A DNA stretch of 64,000 bases from Prorocentrum cordatum (Eukaryota > Sar > Dinophyceae > Prorocentrales > Prorocentraceae). The DNA lies in contig CAUYUJ010019610.1 of assembly GCA_963575745.1 (NCBI GenBank), positions 1 to 64,000 of the forward strand. Direction: 5' to 3'. The position numbers and the translations under genes were made by a program. The notes under the pieces are model-generated. The model was not told where the DNA came from, ran no database searches, and saw only the letters and a program-made list of their open reading frames with translations. Shown in pieces: positions 1 through 10,206 of the stretch. Position 1 is the first letter of the stretch. Each line of letters starts with the position of its first letter.

Positions 1-158
<158 letters not shown>

Positions 159-515
159 CCCCTTCAGGGTCGGCGGCACCGGCTGTGGGGCCTTCGCAGT
201 CACAGCGTCGGAAGTCCGTGCCGCACGCACCTCGGACGCCGCGTCCGCGGGCGGCGCGCGCACCTCGGACGCCCGCAGGCGGAGCAGGGGCACGACCTTC
301 CGCCGGCGCACGGCCCTGCGCCGATACAGTCGGGGCGTTGACCTAAGGAACCCCAAATAAGAGACAAGGCCCCTCTTTTCCATAAATTGAACTTCGATTT
401 CCCGTGCAAAAACCAAATGGAAACCCGAGGCAAACTGTAAAACAATCAAGGAACACCGAGCCCCTCCCCAGCGAAAAGCGTTCCTTCTTCAAGGCCCCGA
501 CTGTAGATCAAAGAG
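159..515. other. No gene recognised
   Basis: GC-rich to about 340, then more AT-rich. A minus-strand frame from about 324 leftward is GC3-rich and runs into the poly-Asp repeat, but it has no recognisable domain. Confidence 0.5.
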
Positions 516-658
516 AAGGATGCACATGCACCGATTCTGGCCAGGCCGATCCTGAGCCCAGGATCGGTGCACACGCCCTCCTGCCTTGGCCAGGAGAGCC
601 TGCGCACCGATCCCAGGCACAGGATGGGCCTGGCCAAGATCGGTGCACGTGCATCCTT
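516..658. repeat. Fold-back element with 32-nt arms
   Basis: The left arm (516-547) and right arm (627-658) are reverse complements at 29 of 32 positions. The spacer contains a second nested inverted pair: GATCGGTGC near 559-567 and GCACCGATC near 604-612. The arms share the CACCGAT...GGCCAG...ATCGGTG motif with the hairpin at 12275-12336. The whole could extrude as a branched cruciform or fold as RNA. No ORF is associated with it. Confidence 0.8.
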
Positions 659-1381
659 CGCTTCGCCCTGCGCCGAGGAGGCCGCCCAGGGGTGGCGAGC
701 AGCATCGCCCCCCCCCCCCCGACGTGCAGGGGAGGCCCCCCGACGTGCTCTCCGGGGCCTCCGCGTCTCGGGGGGCGCCGGCCGCAGGAGCAGGCAGCGC
801 ATGCTCGGGGGAGCGGCGCTCGAGTCGCCCCGTCGGGGTCTCGAGCGCGGCTTCTCCGGAGCGGTCGAGTCGCCCGGTAAGGGGCCTCGGCTTGCTCGAA
901 CGTCCTGAAGCGTCTGGCGCGCAGAGGGGGGCAGGGGGTAGGAAGGGGGGGGGAGGGCTTCTCAGAAGGAGGCTGCTTCCTCCTCCTCCTCCTCCTCCTC
1001 CTCCTCCTCCTCCTCCTCCTAGCCTCTGTCCAATAAGCCTTTCTCCCCCCCTCTACCCCCCTTGGCGCGTGGCCGAAGGCAGCAGGGGCCGCGACGATCG
1101 GAAACGGGTCTTACGCTAGATGGCATAGCGGCCTTCTTTCGCGGTGACTTCCGCGGGCCGCCAGCGCGGCACGCTACGCTGGAAGCGAAGCCAGGGCGCT
1201 GGCGCGCGACCTCACGCGAGCAGCTTGCGCGCCACTGTCGGCGAAGGCGACCCCGCGTTTTCGGCGTCGCCAGGCGAACGCTTCCTGATTCGGCGTCTCG
1301 GCACAAGGCCGAAGGGGGGGGGGGTCTGGCTCCGGACCCCTGCTCGGTGCGGCTGCCTGGCACCGTGCGCCCCAGCCCCGC
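659..1381. other. No gene recognised; CCT microsatellite inside
   Basis: GC-rich sequence with C and G homopolymers and about 14 CCT triplets at 978-1020. The overlapping long frames on both strands are low-complexity and show no domain. Confidence 0.6.
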
Positions 1382-1507
1382 CTGCTCGAAGCAGGCGCCA
1401 ACAAGACAGCCAAGATCTCCGCCCTGCTCGAAGCAGGCGCCAACAAGACAGCCAAGATCTCCGCCCTGCTCGAAGCAGGCGCCAACAAGACAGCCAAGAT
1501 CTGCTCC
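1382..1507 (+). repeat. 42-bp direct repeat, three copies, ankyrin-like in one frame
   Basis: CTGCTCGAAGCAGGCGCC starts at 1382, 1424 and 1466, an exact 42-bp period. In the frame beginning at 1382 each unit reads LLEAGANKTAKISA. LLEAGAN is the hallmark of the second helix of an ankyrin repeat. A full 33-residue ankyrin repeat is not present and the frame is short, so this may be a decayed exon fragment amplified in tandem. Confidence 0.7.
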
Positions 1508-2071
1508 GTGGGGAGGGGGGGGTCCAGCCCGCGCCCCTCGGCCAGACCAGGAATCGGCCAACGAGTCGCGGCAGGTTCGTGTCGTGCCGACTTTGGCGTT
1601 GGCTTCTGACGCTGCGGGGATCGCTCGACTTTGAACGATCGGCCGCGCTCGAAACGCCAGAGCGCTCAACATCGACAGATCCTGGGCCACCCCTGAGATC
1701 CGACGCTGCGAGTACATTGCAGCATCGCGAAAGACCAGCACCGGAACCCGGGACCCCATCTTCCTGCAGCACCTTCGAGCCGGACCGATCCGTGAGGGTC
1801 CCGGGGCCCGAAACTGGGCGCGAAGACGCCCCGTGCGCAAGAGTTGCACCGCCAGGATCTCAGGGAGGGGCGGCGTTCAGCGTGGAACGCTGGCGGCGGC
1901 GTCGCCGCTGGTCGACACGACGCGAAGCTGCCGTGCCAGGGTGCCTCTGGGAGGCTGCTCGGCTGGGTGCGGCCTCGACCTGCGCCTCGCCGCGCGCGGG
2001 CGGCGGCCACGGCCTGCGCCGGACTTCCCCGGCAGGGCTCTGGACGTACCCCAGGAGCTCGACCACGAGAA
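1508..2071. other. No gene recognised
   Basis: GC-rich sequence with open frames on both strands but no recognisable domain or repeated module. Confidence 0.45.
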
Positions 2072-2184
2072 TAGGGGAACGAAGAGTGACAGAAACATCA
2101 AAACTCGGAGGTCCGCGCGGATTTCTCGGATCCGCTCGGACCTCCGAGTTTTTTTTAATGTTTATGTAATTCTTCGTTCCCCTA
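2072..2184. repeat. Long hairpin (fold-back element, copy A)
   Basis: The left arm 2072-2115 begins TAGGGGAACGAAG and ends ACTCGGAGGTCCG. It pairs with the right arm 2137-2184. The spacer contains an inner GCGGAT/ATCCGC stem, so the whole 113 bases forms one hairpin. The core CGCGGATTTCTCGGATC recurs at 7018-7160, 7203-7342, 12668-12785 and about 15893-15925. Confidence 0.85.
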
Positions 2185-2192
2185 AAGAAACC

Positions 2193-2325
2193 TTCCACAA
2201 GGAACCCAACCCTGAGACACCAGGACGTCCACTGATTTTTGGCGTGGGAGCGTCGCGCTTTCCACCGCAAAACCCTCGAAACCCAAGAGACCCAGGGCAC
2301 CCTGGAGGCAAGCAGGGTGTTTCTT
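2193..2325 (-). repeat. Dispersed repeat family R2, minus orientation
   Basis: Read on the minus strand, this begins with CACCCTGCTTGCCTCCAGGG, continues through a GGGTCTCTTGGGTTTCG block, and ends with a TCAGGGTTGGGTTCCTTGTG block. Related copies lie at 9650-9785 (plus) and 16866-17003 (minus). Length and dispersal resemble a SINE or introner-like element. No ORF. Confidence 0.7.
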
Positions 2326-3661
2326 GACGTTGGGCCCCTACTGTACCCCGATGTGCGGCCCGATGTGCCCTGACGTTGCCTCGGTTTGTCCAGATCCGAC
2401 GCTCCGACTCAAATCGGAGCGGCGGGTTTTGGACGCCCGGGGCTATCAGAAAACGACTCAGGACGAAAAACCGGCCCTGAGGAAAAGGTCCAGACCTCGG
2501 GGGCCCACTCATCGAAAAAGCTGGAGCAGCCGGATGTCTGGGTCTGGAGTTGCCTCGATTCATCCGGCCGGATCCCCGCTGGTCGACTCGAGAAAAGTCG
2601 TCGAGCCCCTGAGAGAAGGTGGGTGGTGGGGGGCAACAGCCCAGAGGTTCGGGCCGGCCCGGGCCCCCGCGCAGCCGTGACCACCCTCGTGAGGCTCCTG
2701 GGGGTTCCAGCGGAATGCCGGGCACAGGATCCACGGGTCGGATGACGTGCACCTCCGAAACGTGGCGCCAGTGCCGCCTGATCTGGCGACGCAGCGCGCC
2801 GACTTTGTTTCAAGAACGGGCCCGCCGCTAGTGCTTCCTCGAGAGTGACGCGCTGTGGATCTCTAAACGAAACCTCCACCCCCTGGACGCTGCCGAACGC
2901 GCAACCACCCCAGATCCCCGAGGTCGTGATTTTTTCACAACGTCGACCCCCGGAGGTCTGGACTCCAACCCCGGGACCGGCGTTCCGAGTCATTTGGTTG
3001 ACGGCCCCGAGGCCCGGGAAGGGCTGCCGGAAGCCGAACATAGCGAAAAACCTCCCGTCGCGATTTGTCCGCAGCTCGAGGGTCTGGGTGCCAACTCCGC
3101 ACCCGATCTCGCACTCCCCCGAGCGCGGCCGGGCGCGCACTGGGTCACCACTCTGCTGCTCGCTCGTGGGAACCCAAGACCCCATCTTTAGGCGTCATTT
3201 TTCGAGCCGGATCGATGAGGGTCTCGGTGCCCGAAACTGGGCGAAAACGCCGGGTGTGAAGAAATTGCAACGCCAGGGTCTCAGGTCCCCCACCTGCCAC
3301 ACAGAGGGAGCCTCCCGCAGGCATCCGGCTGCTCCGACTTTTTTCGATGCGTGGGCCCTGGAGGTCTGGACTGCTCTCCCTGGGCCGGCTGTTCGCCCTG
3401 GGTCATTAATCCCACCAGCCCTTTGGGCGTGAGTGGTTTAGAGAGCCCGCTCTGTCCTCAACCCCCCTTCTTCCCCTTCGGGGAGGGGTTTACCCCTCCC
3501 CCTACCCCCTCCCCCTGGACCTGGAGAGGGGGTTCCGCGGGTCGTTGGAGGGGTCTCCCTGGGCCGGCTGTTCGCCCTGGGTCATCACTTTTTTGACGGC
3601 CCCGAGGCCCGGCGAGGGCACCTGGAGGCCGAAAACGGCCCCCAACCCGCCGCCCTAACTT
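2326..3661. other. Repeat-derived region with R1 family remnants; no gene
   Basis: Degenerate copies of the R1 repeat occur at about 2430-2520 (minus), 2920-3060 (plus) and 3330-3420 (plus). They share a TTTTTC / GAGGTCTGGACT / GACGGCCCCGAGGCCCGG arrangement. A CTCCCTGGGCCGGCTGTTCG block occurs twice (near 3377 and 3557). I see no supportable coding region. Confidence 0.5.
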
Positions 3662-4041
3662 TTGTCCTCCTCCTCCTCCTCCTCCTCCTCCTCCTCCTCC
3701 TCCTCCTCCTCCTCCTCCTCCTCCTCCCTCCTCCTCCTCCTCCTCCCCCTCGTCCTCGTCCTCCTCCTCCTCCTCCTCCTCCTCGTCCTCCTCGTCCTCC
3801 TCGTCCTAATTCTCTTCCCCGGAGCGAAGGATCTCTGGGTGCCCCGAGGAGGCCCCACTGGGAGGGCCCTCGCCGCCACGCGGTGCGGGTGTCTTTCGTC
3901 TTCCCCGAGTTGGCAGGCCTGGCAAGCCGCCCACGGGGCCGGCCCCCCCCTGGCGCGTCGTCGTCGTCGCCGCCGTCGTCGTCGCCGTCGTCGCCGCCGT
4001 CGTCGTCGCCGTCGCCGTCGTCGTCGTCGTCGTCGCCGCTG

Positions 4042-4086
<45 letters not shown>

Positions 4087-4095
4087 TCGTCGTCG

Positions 4096-4143
<48 letters not shown>
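3662..4143. repeat. CCT microsatellite and GTC/GCC microsatellite
   Basis: CCT triplets fill 3662-3806. After about 150 bases of unique DNA, mixed CGT/CGC triplets fill 3955-4143. The long Asp, Arg, Ser and Thr runs translated here are simply the triplet in different frames. Confidence 0.9.
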
Positions 4144-4757
4144 GTCTCCGCATCGTCCTCGTGGTCGTCGCCGCCGCCTCCGCCTCTGGCGCTCCCTTGG
4201 GCGTGGCCAGGCGCCCAAGGTGTCGCCGCTTCTGTCCGCCCGCGGGGGGGGAGGGGGGGGGGCCCAGCGGAGCGCCGTCTCACGCGGATCCGCGTCCCGC
4301 GCGACCCAGGCGAAGAACACGTCCTCCCCTGGGCGCTGCCAACACGCCTGTCGCCATCTGCTCGAGACTGCGTGGTCACTCTGGGGTCACCTCCCACAGG
4401 GATCCAAACGAGACCTCGCCCTCCGTGGGTGCTGCCGCACGCGCAACCGTTGCCACTTTCGTGGACTCGCAGGAGGTCCAGTGGAGTCACGTCGTCCGCC
4501 TGCAATTTCACATTCCTTCAGTGCCGCCTCACATATAGCTTGCCTGGAAGGCGCAAGACACAAGCTCCTCATGTAGCTCGCAGACAGGACAACGCGCCCT
4601 TTCAAATGCCGTCGTCTTGGACGAGCTCCTTGATATTGCCACTTGGTGCAAATCGGTTGGCTGCGTCCCCGTGAATGCTTGCACGTGCAGGCTCCGCAGA
4701 TGCTGCCGCGCAGATCGGAGAGCAGGGAGGGAGGTGATGCCATCTGCGGCTGACTAC
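4144..4757. other. No gene recognised
   Basis: GC-rich flank with a short G-tract, then moderately GC sequence. The next downstream exon of the transporter gene could lie here or beyond the left edge, but I could not identify one. Confidence 0.4.
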
Positions 4758-4881
4758 CCCTGGAGAGCCCGATCTCAACCGGCTCGAGCGACTTGGAGCC
4801 CAGGCAGCGGGTGAAGGCGACCTGCACGATCAGCGTGGTCAGCGGCGCCACGGACCGGATGATCAGGTTCACCGAGATGTC
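4758..4881 (-). CDS. Transporter exon D (TPT/SLC35-type)
   Basis: The predicted protein is a multi-pass membrane transporter of the triose-phosphate / nucleotide-sugar translocator superfamily. This exon reads DISVNLIIRSVAPLTTLIVQ and then VAFTRCLGSKSLEPVEIGLS. It matches the family segment just after the conserved LNNFSL motif, where SVNLIIRS...PL lines a transmembrane helix. Third positions are almost all G or C, unlike the flanks. The start follows AG at 4883-4882, and the end precedes a GT donor at 4757-4756. It joins exon C (14747-14825) in phase and completes the family motif NNFSLSML-DISVNLIIRS. The intervening intron would be about 9.9 kb and would start with GA rather than GT. Downstream exons were not found. 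I am fairly sure of the exon and less sure of the exact ends. Confidence 0.65.
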
Positions 4882-5895
4882 CTCGCGGAGCGCACGCGCA
4901 GGACGGTGCCGCGCGCCAGGGAGGGGATGCATGTGCTGGGGGACGACGAGTGATATGCATGGGGGCGGATCGCACGGAGAACATGATGTGATTATAGAGG
5001 CGATCAAACCTGCTGATTATCGAGTTCTGTGCGGCCGCGCACCAAGATCCTTCGACAGGTTTGCGGGGACAGTCGCAGGAATGCATCCTCCAGGCCACCC
5101 GCTTGCCGTTCCATCGGCCGAGCAACCACAACTTTGGGATAGAGAACGCGAGCTTGAACCGTTGGGGCTGTGGAAGGGTAACATAATCATCCCGACTGCG
5201 GTGGGATGGAGACCTCGGGGGGGGGGGGCGCTGCTCAGAGCTGGCCCGAAGCACGCGGCACCGGTGGGCAAGGCCCCGTGCGCTTTGCACGAACGGCGCG
5301 CCTGGTGCCCAACCGCGAGGTGGCAGGCCCTTGCATGCAGCAAGCGCCACGGAAATGAGACTCGTTCCTTCGGGGGGGGGGGGGGGCTTCGAATCAAGCA
5401 CATACCACCCTGTTTACAACTCACACGGGGGAAGCCGCAGCGGCTGAGCTCGCGCAGTCGCCATCGAACCGCCCCTCCATTGTCGATGTAAGGCGTGCGC
5501 GTATGCCTGTGCTTTTTTGCACACAGGTGTGCCCGACAGACCACCCCGCTTGCCTGTGTCATGGCGATTCCGCCACGCAGCTGCGTCTGCGCGCTGGAAG
5601 ACGAGCACCCGAACGCTTGCGCGTTCGCGCGCACTCCGACGGTGCGCAGTCGGCCCGTCTTATGCGGCCGCCCTGGCTAGTAGTGCCAGATCTGTAATTA
5701 AGCTTCTCGCGGGGCTGCTGGGCGCAGGCCACTTGCCGCTGTGCAGACTGGATCCTGTAAAAGACTGCTGTAGCAGCACAATCGGCGCTGCGCCATCAGA
5801 GCCCCCCCGCAAAGTCACACATAGTTATTCAGTTATTCCAAAAAAAGCGCAGAATTTAACCCACGAGCGCCACCTTGACCTCGTCCAAGCGGTGA
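4882..5895. other. Intron-like region; no gene recognised
   Basis: This lies within the proposed intron between transporter exons C and D. It holds G homopolymers near 5217 and 5374 and otherwise unremarkable sequence. No domain or repeat family was recognised. Confidence 0.4.
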
Positions 5896-6798
5896 TCACC
5901 GCAGGCCTCCTGCCACCCAGCAGAACCAGGTATCGCAGGCCGACGCGGTAGAAGTGCTGGGTGATTCGGACGTGGAAGTGGTGGGCAAGCTACCCACGGT
6001 GTCCAGGTTGCAGTACCAGGACGTGGTAGACCCCAAGCACGTGTAGTCTGCCTGCCCAGCGGAGGCCTCGTAGATAACGCTCTGGATGGCAACCTGCGTG
6101 AAACTGTCCGCCCAGCCCAAGGCGAAGATGCGCGGGGAGATCGGGTGGCCCTCCGCCACGTCGTGGATGCTGGAGATGTCCAGGCACGCCGTTCTCTGGG
6201 CGCTGATGGTGCTGCTCCAGTCGGAGATGAAGTTCGCGTACGTGTCCCAGAGGTTGAACCGCATCGCGTAGCCGCCCACGTCGCGCACGCAGATCCTGGA
6301 GGCGTACACCGGCAGCAGACTCCAACGGCTCATGAGGGGCCCCCACTTGCCGTTCGGCTCCGGCTCCGCGCCAACCGCCCCGAGGGCGCCGGAGCCGGGA
6401 GCGGCGCTGGTGGAGTTGGAACCCGGCGTGCCCAGGCTGCCGACGGTGTCCAGGTTGCAGTACCAGGACGTGGTGGACCCCAGGCAGGTGTAGTGCGCGC
6501 GTCCCGCGCCAGGGCGGTACCGGACGCTCTGGATGGCAACCTGCACGAAGCTGTCCGCGAAGCCGTTCACGAAGATCCTCGGCGAGACCGGGTGGTCCTC
6601 CACGACGTCCCTGATCGCGTCGACCGCCATGCACGCCGTCTGCTGGGCACCGATCGTGCTGCTCCACCCCGAGATCCGGTTGCTGTGCGTGTCCCAGAGG
6701 TTGTACTTCATGGCGTAGCCCCCCACGCTGCGGACGCAGACCTCCGCGGCGTACACTGGGAGGCTGCTCCACCCGTCCATGTAGGGGCCCCACTTGCC
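5896..6798 (-). CDS. Protein with two tandem four-cysteine domains (exon)
   Basis: A continuous minus-strand frame encodes two copies of a domain of about 120 residues. Each begins GKWGP, continues CVR.VGGYAM and NLWDT, then WSSTI.AQ.TAC and SPRIF...ADSF.QVAIQSV, and ends YTCLGSTTSWYCNLDTVGSL. By eye the copies are about 70 percent identical. Each has four cysteines at fixed positions, which suggests disulphides and an extracellular or luminal location. A Ser/Thr/Pro/Gly linker separates the copies, and a second one follows (TTSTSESPSTSTAS). GC3 is extreme, so I regard it as real coding DNA. A polypyrimidine tract and AG immediately precede GKWGP at 6798, so this is an internal exon. The initiating exon, any signal peptide and the true 3' end were not found. 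It sits on the same strand inside a proposed transporter intron. I do not recognise a named family. Confidence 0.7.
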   Translation of the reverse strand, partial: GKWGPYMDGWSSLPVYAAEVCVRSVGGYAMKYNLWDTHSNRISGWSSTIGAQQTACMAVDAIRDVVEDHPVSPRIFVNGFADSFVQVAIQSVRYRPGAGRAHYTCLGSTTSWYCNLDTVGSLGTPGSNSTSAAPGSGALGAVGAEPEPNGKWGPLMSRWSLLPVYASRICVRDVGGYAMRFNLWDTYANFISDWSSTISAQRTACLDISSIHDVAEGHPISPRIFALGWADSFTQVAIQSVIYEASAGQADYTCLGSTTSWYCNLDTVGSLPTTSTSESPSTSTASACDTWFCWVAGGLR

Positions 6799-6839
6799 TA
6801 GGGGAAGGAGCACCTGCATAGGCATACCCAGAGATCCGA

Positions 6840-7160
6840 TGTCGAGATGTTTTGACTGCGCGGCCCCCGGAAGTCTCGACTCGTTCCCCAGGGCCGGTCG
6901 TTCTTCATCCTGAGTCGGTTTGTTGCCTGTCCTGGGGCCCGGCAAGGGCCTCTATAGGCCGAAAGCTGCGAAACACCCCCGCCCTGATTTTTTCAATGCG
7001 TCGGATCCCTGGGTACCTAGACTTTCGGAGGCCCGCGCGGACTTCTTGGATCGGCGCTGGAGCTCCCTCCCCGTCGCGCGGAGCGCGCCAGGGGGCGGCG
7101 CCGCCAAGGGGGCCCAGCGCAGATCTCAGAAACCCGCGCGGATCTCTGACAGCTTCTGCT
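6840..7160. repeat. Composite element: R1 repeat followed by fold-back copy B
   Basis: The first half (6840-7017) matches the R1 copy at 12490-12667 block by block, including CGAAACACCCCCGCC and ATTTTTTCAATGCGT. The second half (7018-7160) is an inverted-repeat core: ACTTTCGGAGGCCCGCGCGG pairs with a CCGCGCGGATCTCTGACAG block, with a GCGCGC-rich centre. The same two-part order recurs at 12490-12785, so the halves move or duplicate together. Confidence 0.75.
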
Positions 7161-7202
7161 TCTGGCGTTTTCCAGAGGAAGAACAAGAACACATAAACAT
7201 AA

Positions 7203-7342
7203 ACTTTCGAGCGTCCGCGCGGATTTCTTGGATTTGCGCTGGCACCCCCTCCCTGGCGCGCAGAGCGCGCCAGGGGCGGCGGAGGTGCCGCCAGGGGGCC
7301 CCAGCGCGGATCCGAGAAATCCGCGCGGAGCGCCGACAGTTC
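7203..7342. repeat. Fold-back element, copy C
   Basis: AACTTTCGAGCGTCCGCGCG at the left pairs imperfectly with the reverse complement of the right end (CGCGCGGAGCGCCGACAGTT). The two GGATTTCTTGG/CCGAGAAATCC cores face each other around a GCGCGC centre. It directly follows copy B after a short AACATAAACAT stretch. Confidence 0.75.
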
Positions 7343-8145
7343 ATGGTTGTGTGTTTTTGCTGTTCTTCGAGTTTTTCCTCATCTTCGACTGCCGATGGGG
7401 GCGCAGCGATGATTGAGGGGGAACCACCAGCTCGGGGGGGGGGGGGGGAAGCATCGACCTGGCATTGGCGCGCCCTCGCCGATCTGTCGGCGACAGGCCC
7501 CCGACGGGGAATCCGCGCTCTCCCTGGGCGGGCCGGGGCCGTCAGGCCCCCGTCGACGATCAGTGGGCGATGGGGGGTCGATGTTCGAGGCCTGGACATG
7601 GGCACCAACACCAGCACGGGGGGCTGCCTCCGCAGGGGGCAGACGACCCTGGACTTCGCTGTGGGTGGCAGTGCCTTCGGCCACCTCGGAAGCCACGAGA
7701 TGTCACCACCGTCGCCGAGATCGGGACCTTCTACCCTCGGTGGAGGCACGCCGCCGACGTTGGTGTTCTGACCTGCGACGATGCGCTCTGACCCCCGACG
7801 TTGCCCCCCCCCCGGTCACAGTGCCTCGGCCACCTTGGAAGCCATGAGATGTCACCACCGTCGCCGAGATCGGGGTTTCCTTCCCTCGGTGGAGGCACGC
7901 CGCCGACGTTGCCGCCCCCCCGTCGCCGACGTGCCATGAGATGTCACCACCGTCGCCGAGATCGGGGTTTCCTTCCCTCGGTGGTGGCACGCCGCCGACG
8001 TTGCCGCCCCCCCCCCCGGTCTCGGGCCACAGCTCGGCCCTCCGACGGCCGTGCGGGCAGCGAGGCACGGCTGCCCCCCGGGCGCCCCTCGGCGAGGCAC
8101 GGCTGCTGGCAGGCCCCCCACCGAGGCCAGAGGGCCGCCGAGAAC

Positions 8146-8150
<5 letters not shown>
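7343..8150. repeat. Degenerate tandem and duplicated blocks; no gene
   Basis: GAGATGTCACCACCGTCGCC recurs at 7697, 7846 and 7938, followed each time by a CTCGGTGG.GGCACGCCGCCG block, at spacings of 149 and 92 bases. The ACCGAGGCCAGAGGGCCGCC block occurs near 8121 and 8282. C and G homopolymers are common. No convincing coding sequence. Confidence 0.65.
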
Positions 8151-8210
<60 letters not shown>

Positions 8211-8211
8211 C
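8151..8211. repeat. GAC microsatellite
   Basis: About 20 ACG triplets, interrupted once by GGC. Confidence 0.95.
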
Positions 8212-8819
8212 ACCTGGGTGGGGAGGGGAGGTCGGGCATGCCCCAAACCAAAAACAACAAGCTGTCCGACGAGGCCCCCCACCGAGGCCAGAGGGCCGCC
8301 GGGAATCGACGACGACGCCCGAGAGCCTTGCACCTCGCACCTCGCATCCCCGGCTGGGGGGGCGGGTGCTGCCCCCGGTGGTTGCCTCGGGTCGGGCACG
8401 TCCTCCTCCAAGCGGACCCTGGACGAAGAAGGAAACCAGAACCCAACATGCCCAAAACCAAGAACAACAAACTGCCCGAACATCGCCCCGTGACTGCTGT
8501 TGGACTATTTTGGAACGTTCCTCGACTACATGGTTGCCCCAGGAATGCCGTTGGGCGCCCCGAGCCGGCGGGCCGCGCCGCCGTCCCCGGCGCTGCTGCC
8601 CGCGGCGCCCCGCAGGCTCGCGGGGCCCTCGCCGGCGGCCGCGCCGACGGCGAGGGCAAGCAGGCGGGCGCGTGCGGCGGGCATGGCTGGCGGGCGGGGG
8701 GACTCCGGGCGGAGGTCGGGCGAGAGCCTGGGCAGCCTGCGAATCGCTGAAGCCAGCGTGTCCGCGCGTACGCGTGGGCGCCCCCACGATCACCCTCCCT
8801 CCCCTCCCCTTCCTCCTCC
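8212..8819. other. Duplicated block; no gene recognised
   Basis: A segment ending near ACCAAAAACAACAAGCTG (about 8250-8268) has a diverged copy ending ACCAAGAACAACAAACTG (about 8456-8474). The rest is GC-rich with no domain. Confidence 0.5.
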
Positions 8820-9535
8820 CCTCTCATTACTCCTCCCTTCCTCCTCGTCCTCCTCCTCCTCCCTCCTCCCTCCTCCTCCCCCCTCCTCCCTCCTCCCTCC
8901 TCCCTCCCCCCTCTCCTTCCTTCCTCCTTCGTTCTTCCTCCCCTCCTCCCTCCTCCCTCCTCCCTCCTCCCTTCCTCCCTTCCTCCTTCCTCCTTCCTCC
9001 TTCCTCCTTCCTCCTCCTCCTTCCTCCTTCCTCCTCCTCCTTCCTTCCTTCCTCCTTCCTCCTTCCTTCCTTCCTCCTTCCTTCCTCCTTCCTCCTTCCT
9101 CCTTCTCCTCCTTCCTCCTCCTCCTCCTCCGCCTCCTCCGCCTCCTCCTCCTCCTCCTCCTCCTCCTCCCCCTCTTCCGCCTCCTCCTATCCTCCTCCTA
9201 TTCCTCCTCCTATCCTCCTCCTCCTCCTCCTCCTCCTCCTCCTCCTGCTCTCCTCCCGCTATCCATCTTCCTCCCTGTGCACTCTTCCGCCCGCTGTGCC
9301 TCCCTCCCTCCCTCCCTCTTCCCTCCTCCCTCCTCCTCCTCCTCCTCCTCCTCCTCCTCCTCTCCTCCTCCTCCTCCTCCTCCTCTTCCTCCTCCTCCTC
9401 CTCCCTCCTCCCCTCCTCCCTCCTCCTCCTCCCTCCTCCCTCCTCCCTCCTTCCCGCCTTCCCGCCTTCCCTCCTTCCTTTCTCCTCCTCCTCCTCCTCC
9501 TTCTCCTCCCGCGACCGCCCTCTCATCTCCTCCTC
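8820..9535. repeat. 700-bp polypyrimidine tract (CCT/CTTCCT)
   Basis: Almost pure pyrimidine on the plus strand, made of CCT, CCTT and CTCC units with few interruptions. Such mirror-repeat purine/pyrimidine DNA can adopt triplex (H-DNA). The long Ser/Pro/Leu or Glu/Arg frames here are repeat translation. Confidence 0.95.
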
Positions 9536-9649
9536 CCCCCGCTTGCCTGGCGCGCCAGTTTCGCCTTGCAGCCTCCCCGCCTATCGGGGCCGAGGACGGG
9601 GGCGACTAGCCCAGGAACGAGCAAAACATGCGCAGAAGAAGCCCGTGCC

Positions 9650-9785
9650 AAGAAACGCTCTGCTTGCCTCCAGGGTGCCCCGGGTCTCTTGGGTCTCGAT
9701 GGCCCTACGATGGAGAACGTGGCGTCCCCAGGCCACAAATCAGTGGACATCCTGGGGCTTCAGGGTTGGGCTTCTCGTGAAGGCT
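9650..9785 (+). repeat. Dispersed repeat family R2, plus orientation
   Basis: This is the plus-strand counterpart of 2193-2325. It has CTGCTTGCCTCCAGGGTGCC, then GGGTCTCTTGGGTCTCG, ATCAGTGGACATCCTGGGG and CAGGGTTGGGCTTCTCGTG. It runs directly into the next CCT tract. A fragment of its end (CGTGGAAGGCTTCTTGTGGA) reappears on the far side of that tract near 10206. Confidence 0.7.
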
Positions 9786-9788
9786 TTC

Positions 9789-10206
9789 CTTCCTCCTCCT
9801 CCTCCTCCTCCTCCTCCTCCTCCTCCTCCTCCTCCTCTCCTCCTCCTCCTCCTCCTCCTCCTCCTCCTCCTCCTCCTCCCTCCTCCTCCTCCCTCCTCCC
9901 TCCTCCCTCTCCCTCCTCCCTCCTCCCTCCCTCCTCCCTCCTCCCTCCTCCCTCCTCCCCTCCTCCCTCCTCCCTCCTCCCTCCTCCCTCCTCCCTCCTC
10001 TCCTCCCTCCCTCCTCCCTCCTCCCTCCTCCTCCCCTCCTCCTCCTCCTCCTCCTCCTCCTCCTCCTCCTCCTCCTCCTCCTCCTCCTCCTCCTCCTCCT
10101 CTCCTCCTCCTCCCTCCTCCTCCCCTCCCTCCTCCTCCTCCTCCTCCTCCTCCTCCTCCTCCTCCTCCTCCTCCTCCTCCTCCTCCTCCTCCTCCCTCCT
10201 CCCTTC
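9789..10206. repeat. 420-bp CCT microsatellite
   Basis: CCT triplets with CCTCCCT interruptions. They sit between two pieces of an R2 repeat, which suggests the tract grew inside an R2 copy. Confidence 0.95.
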
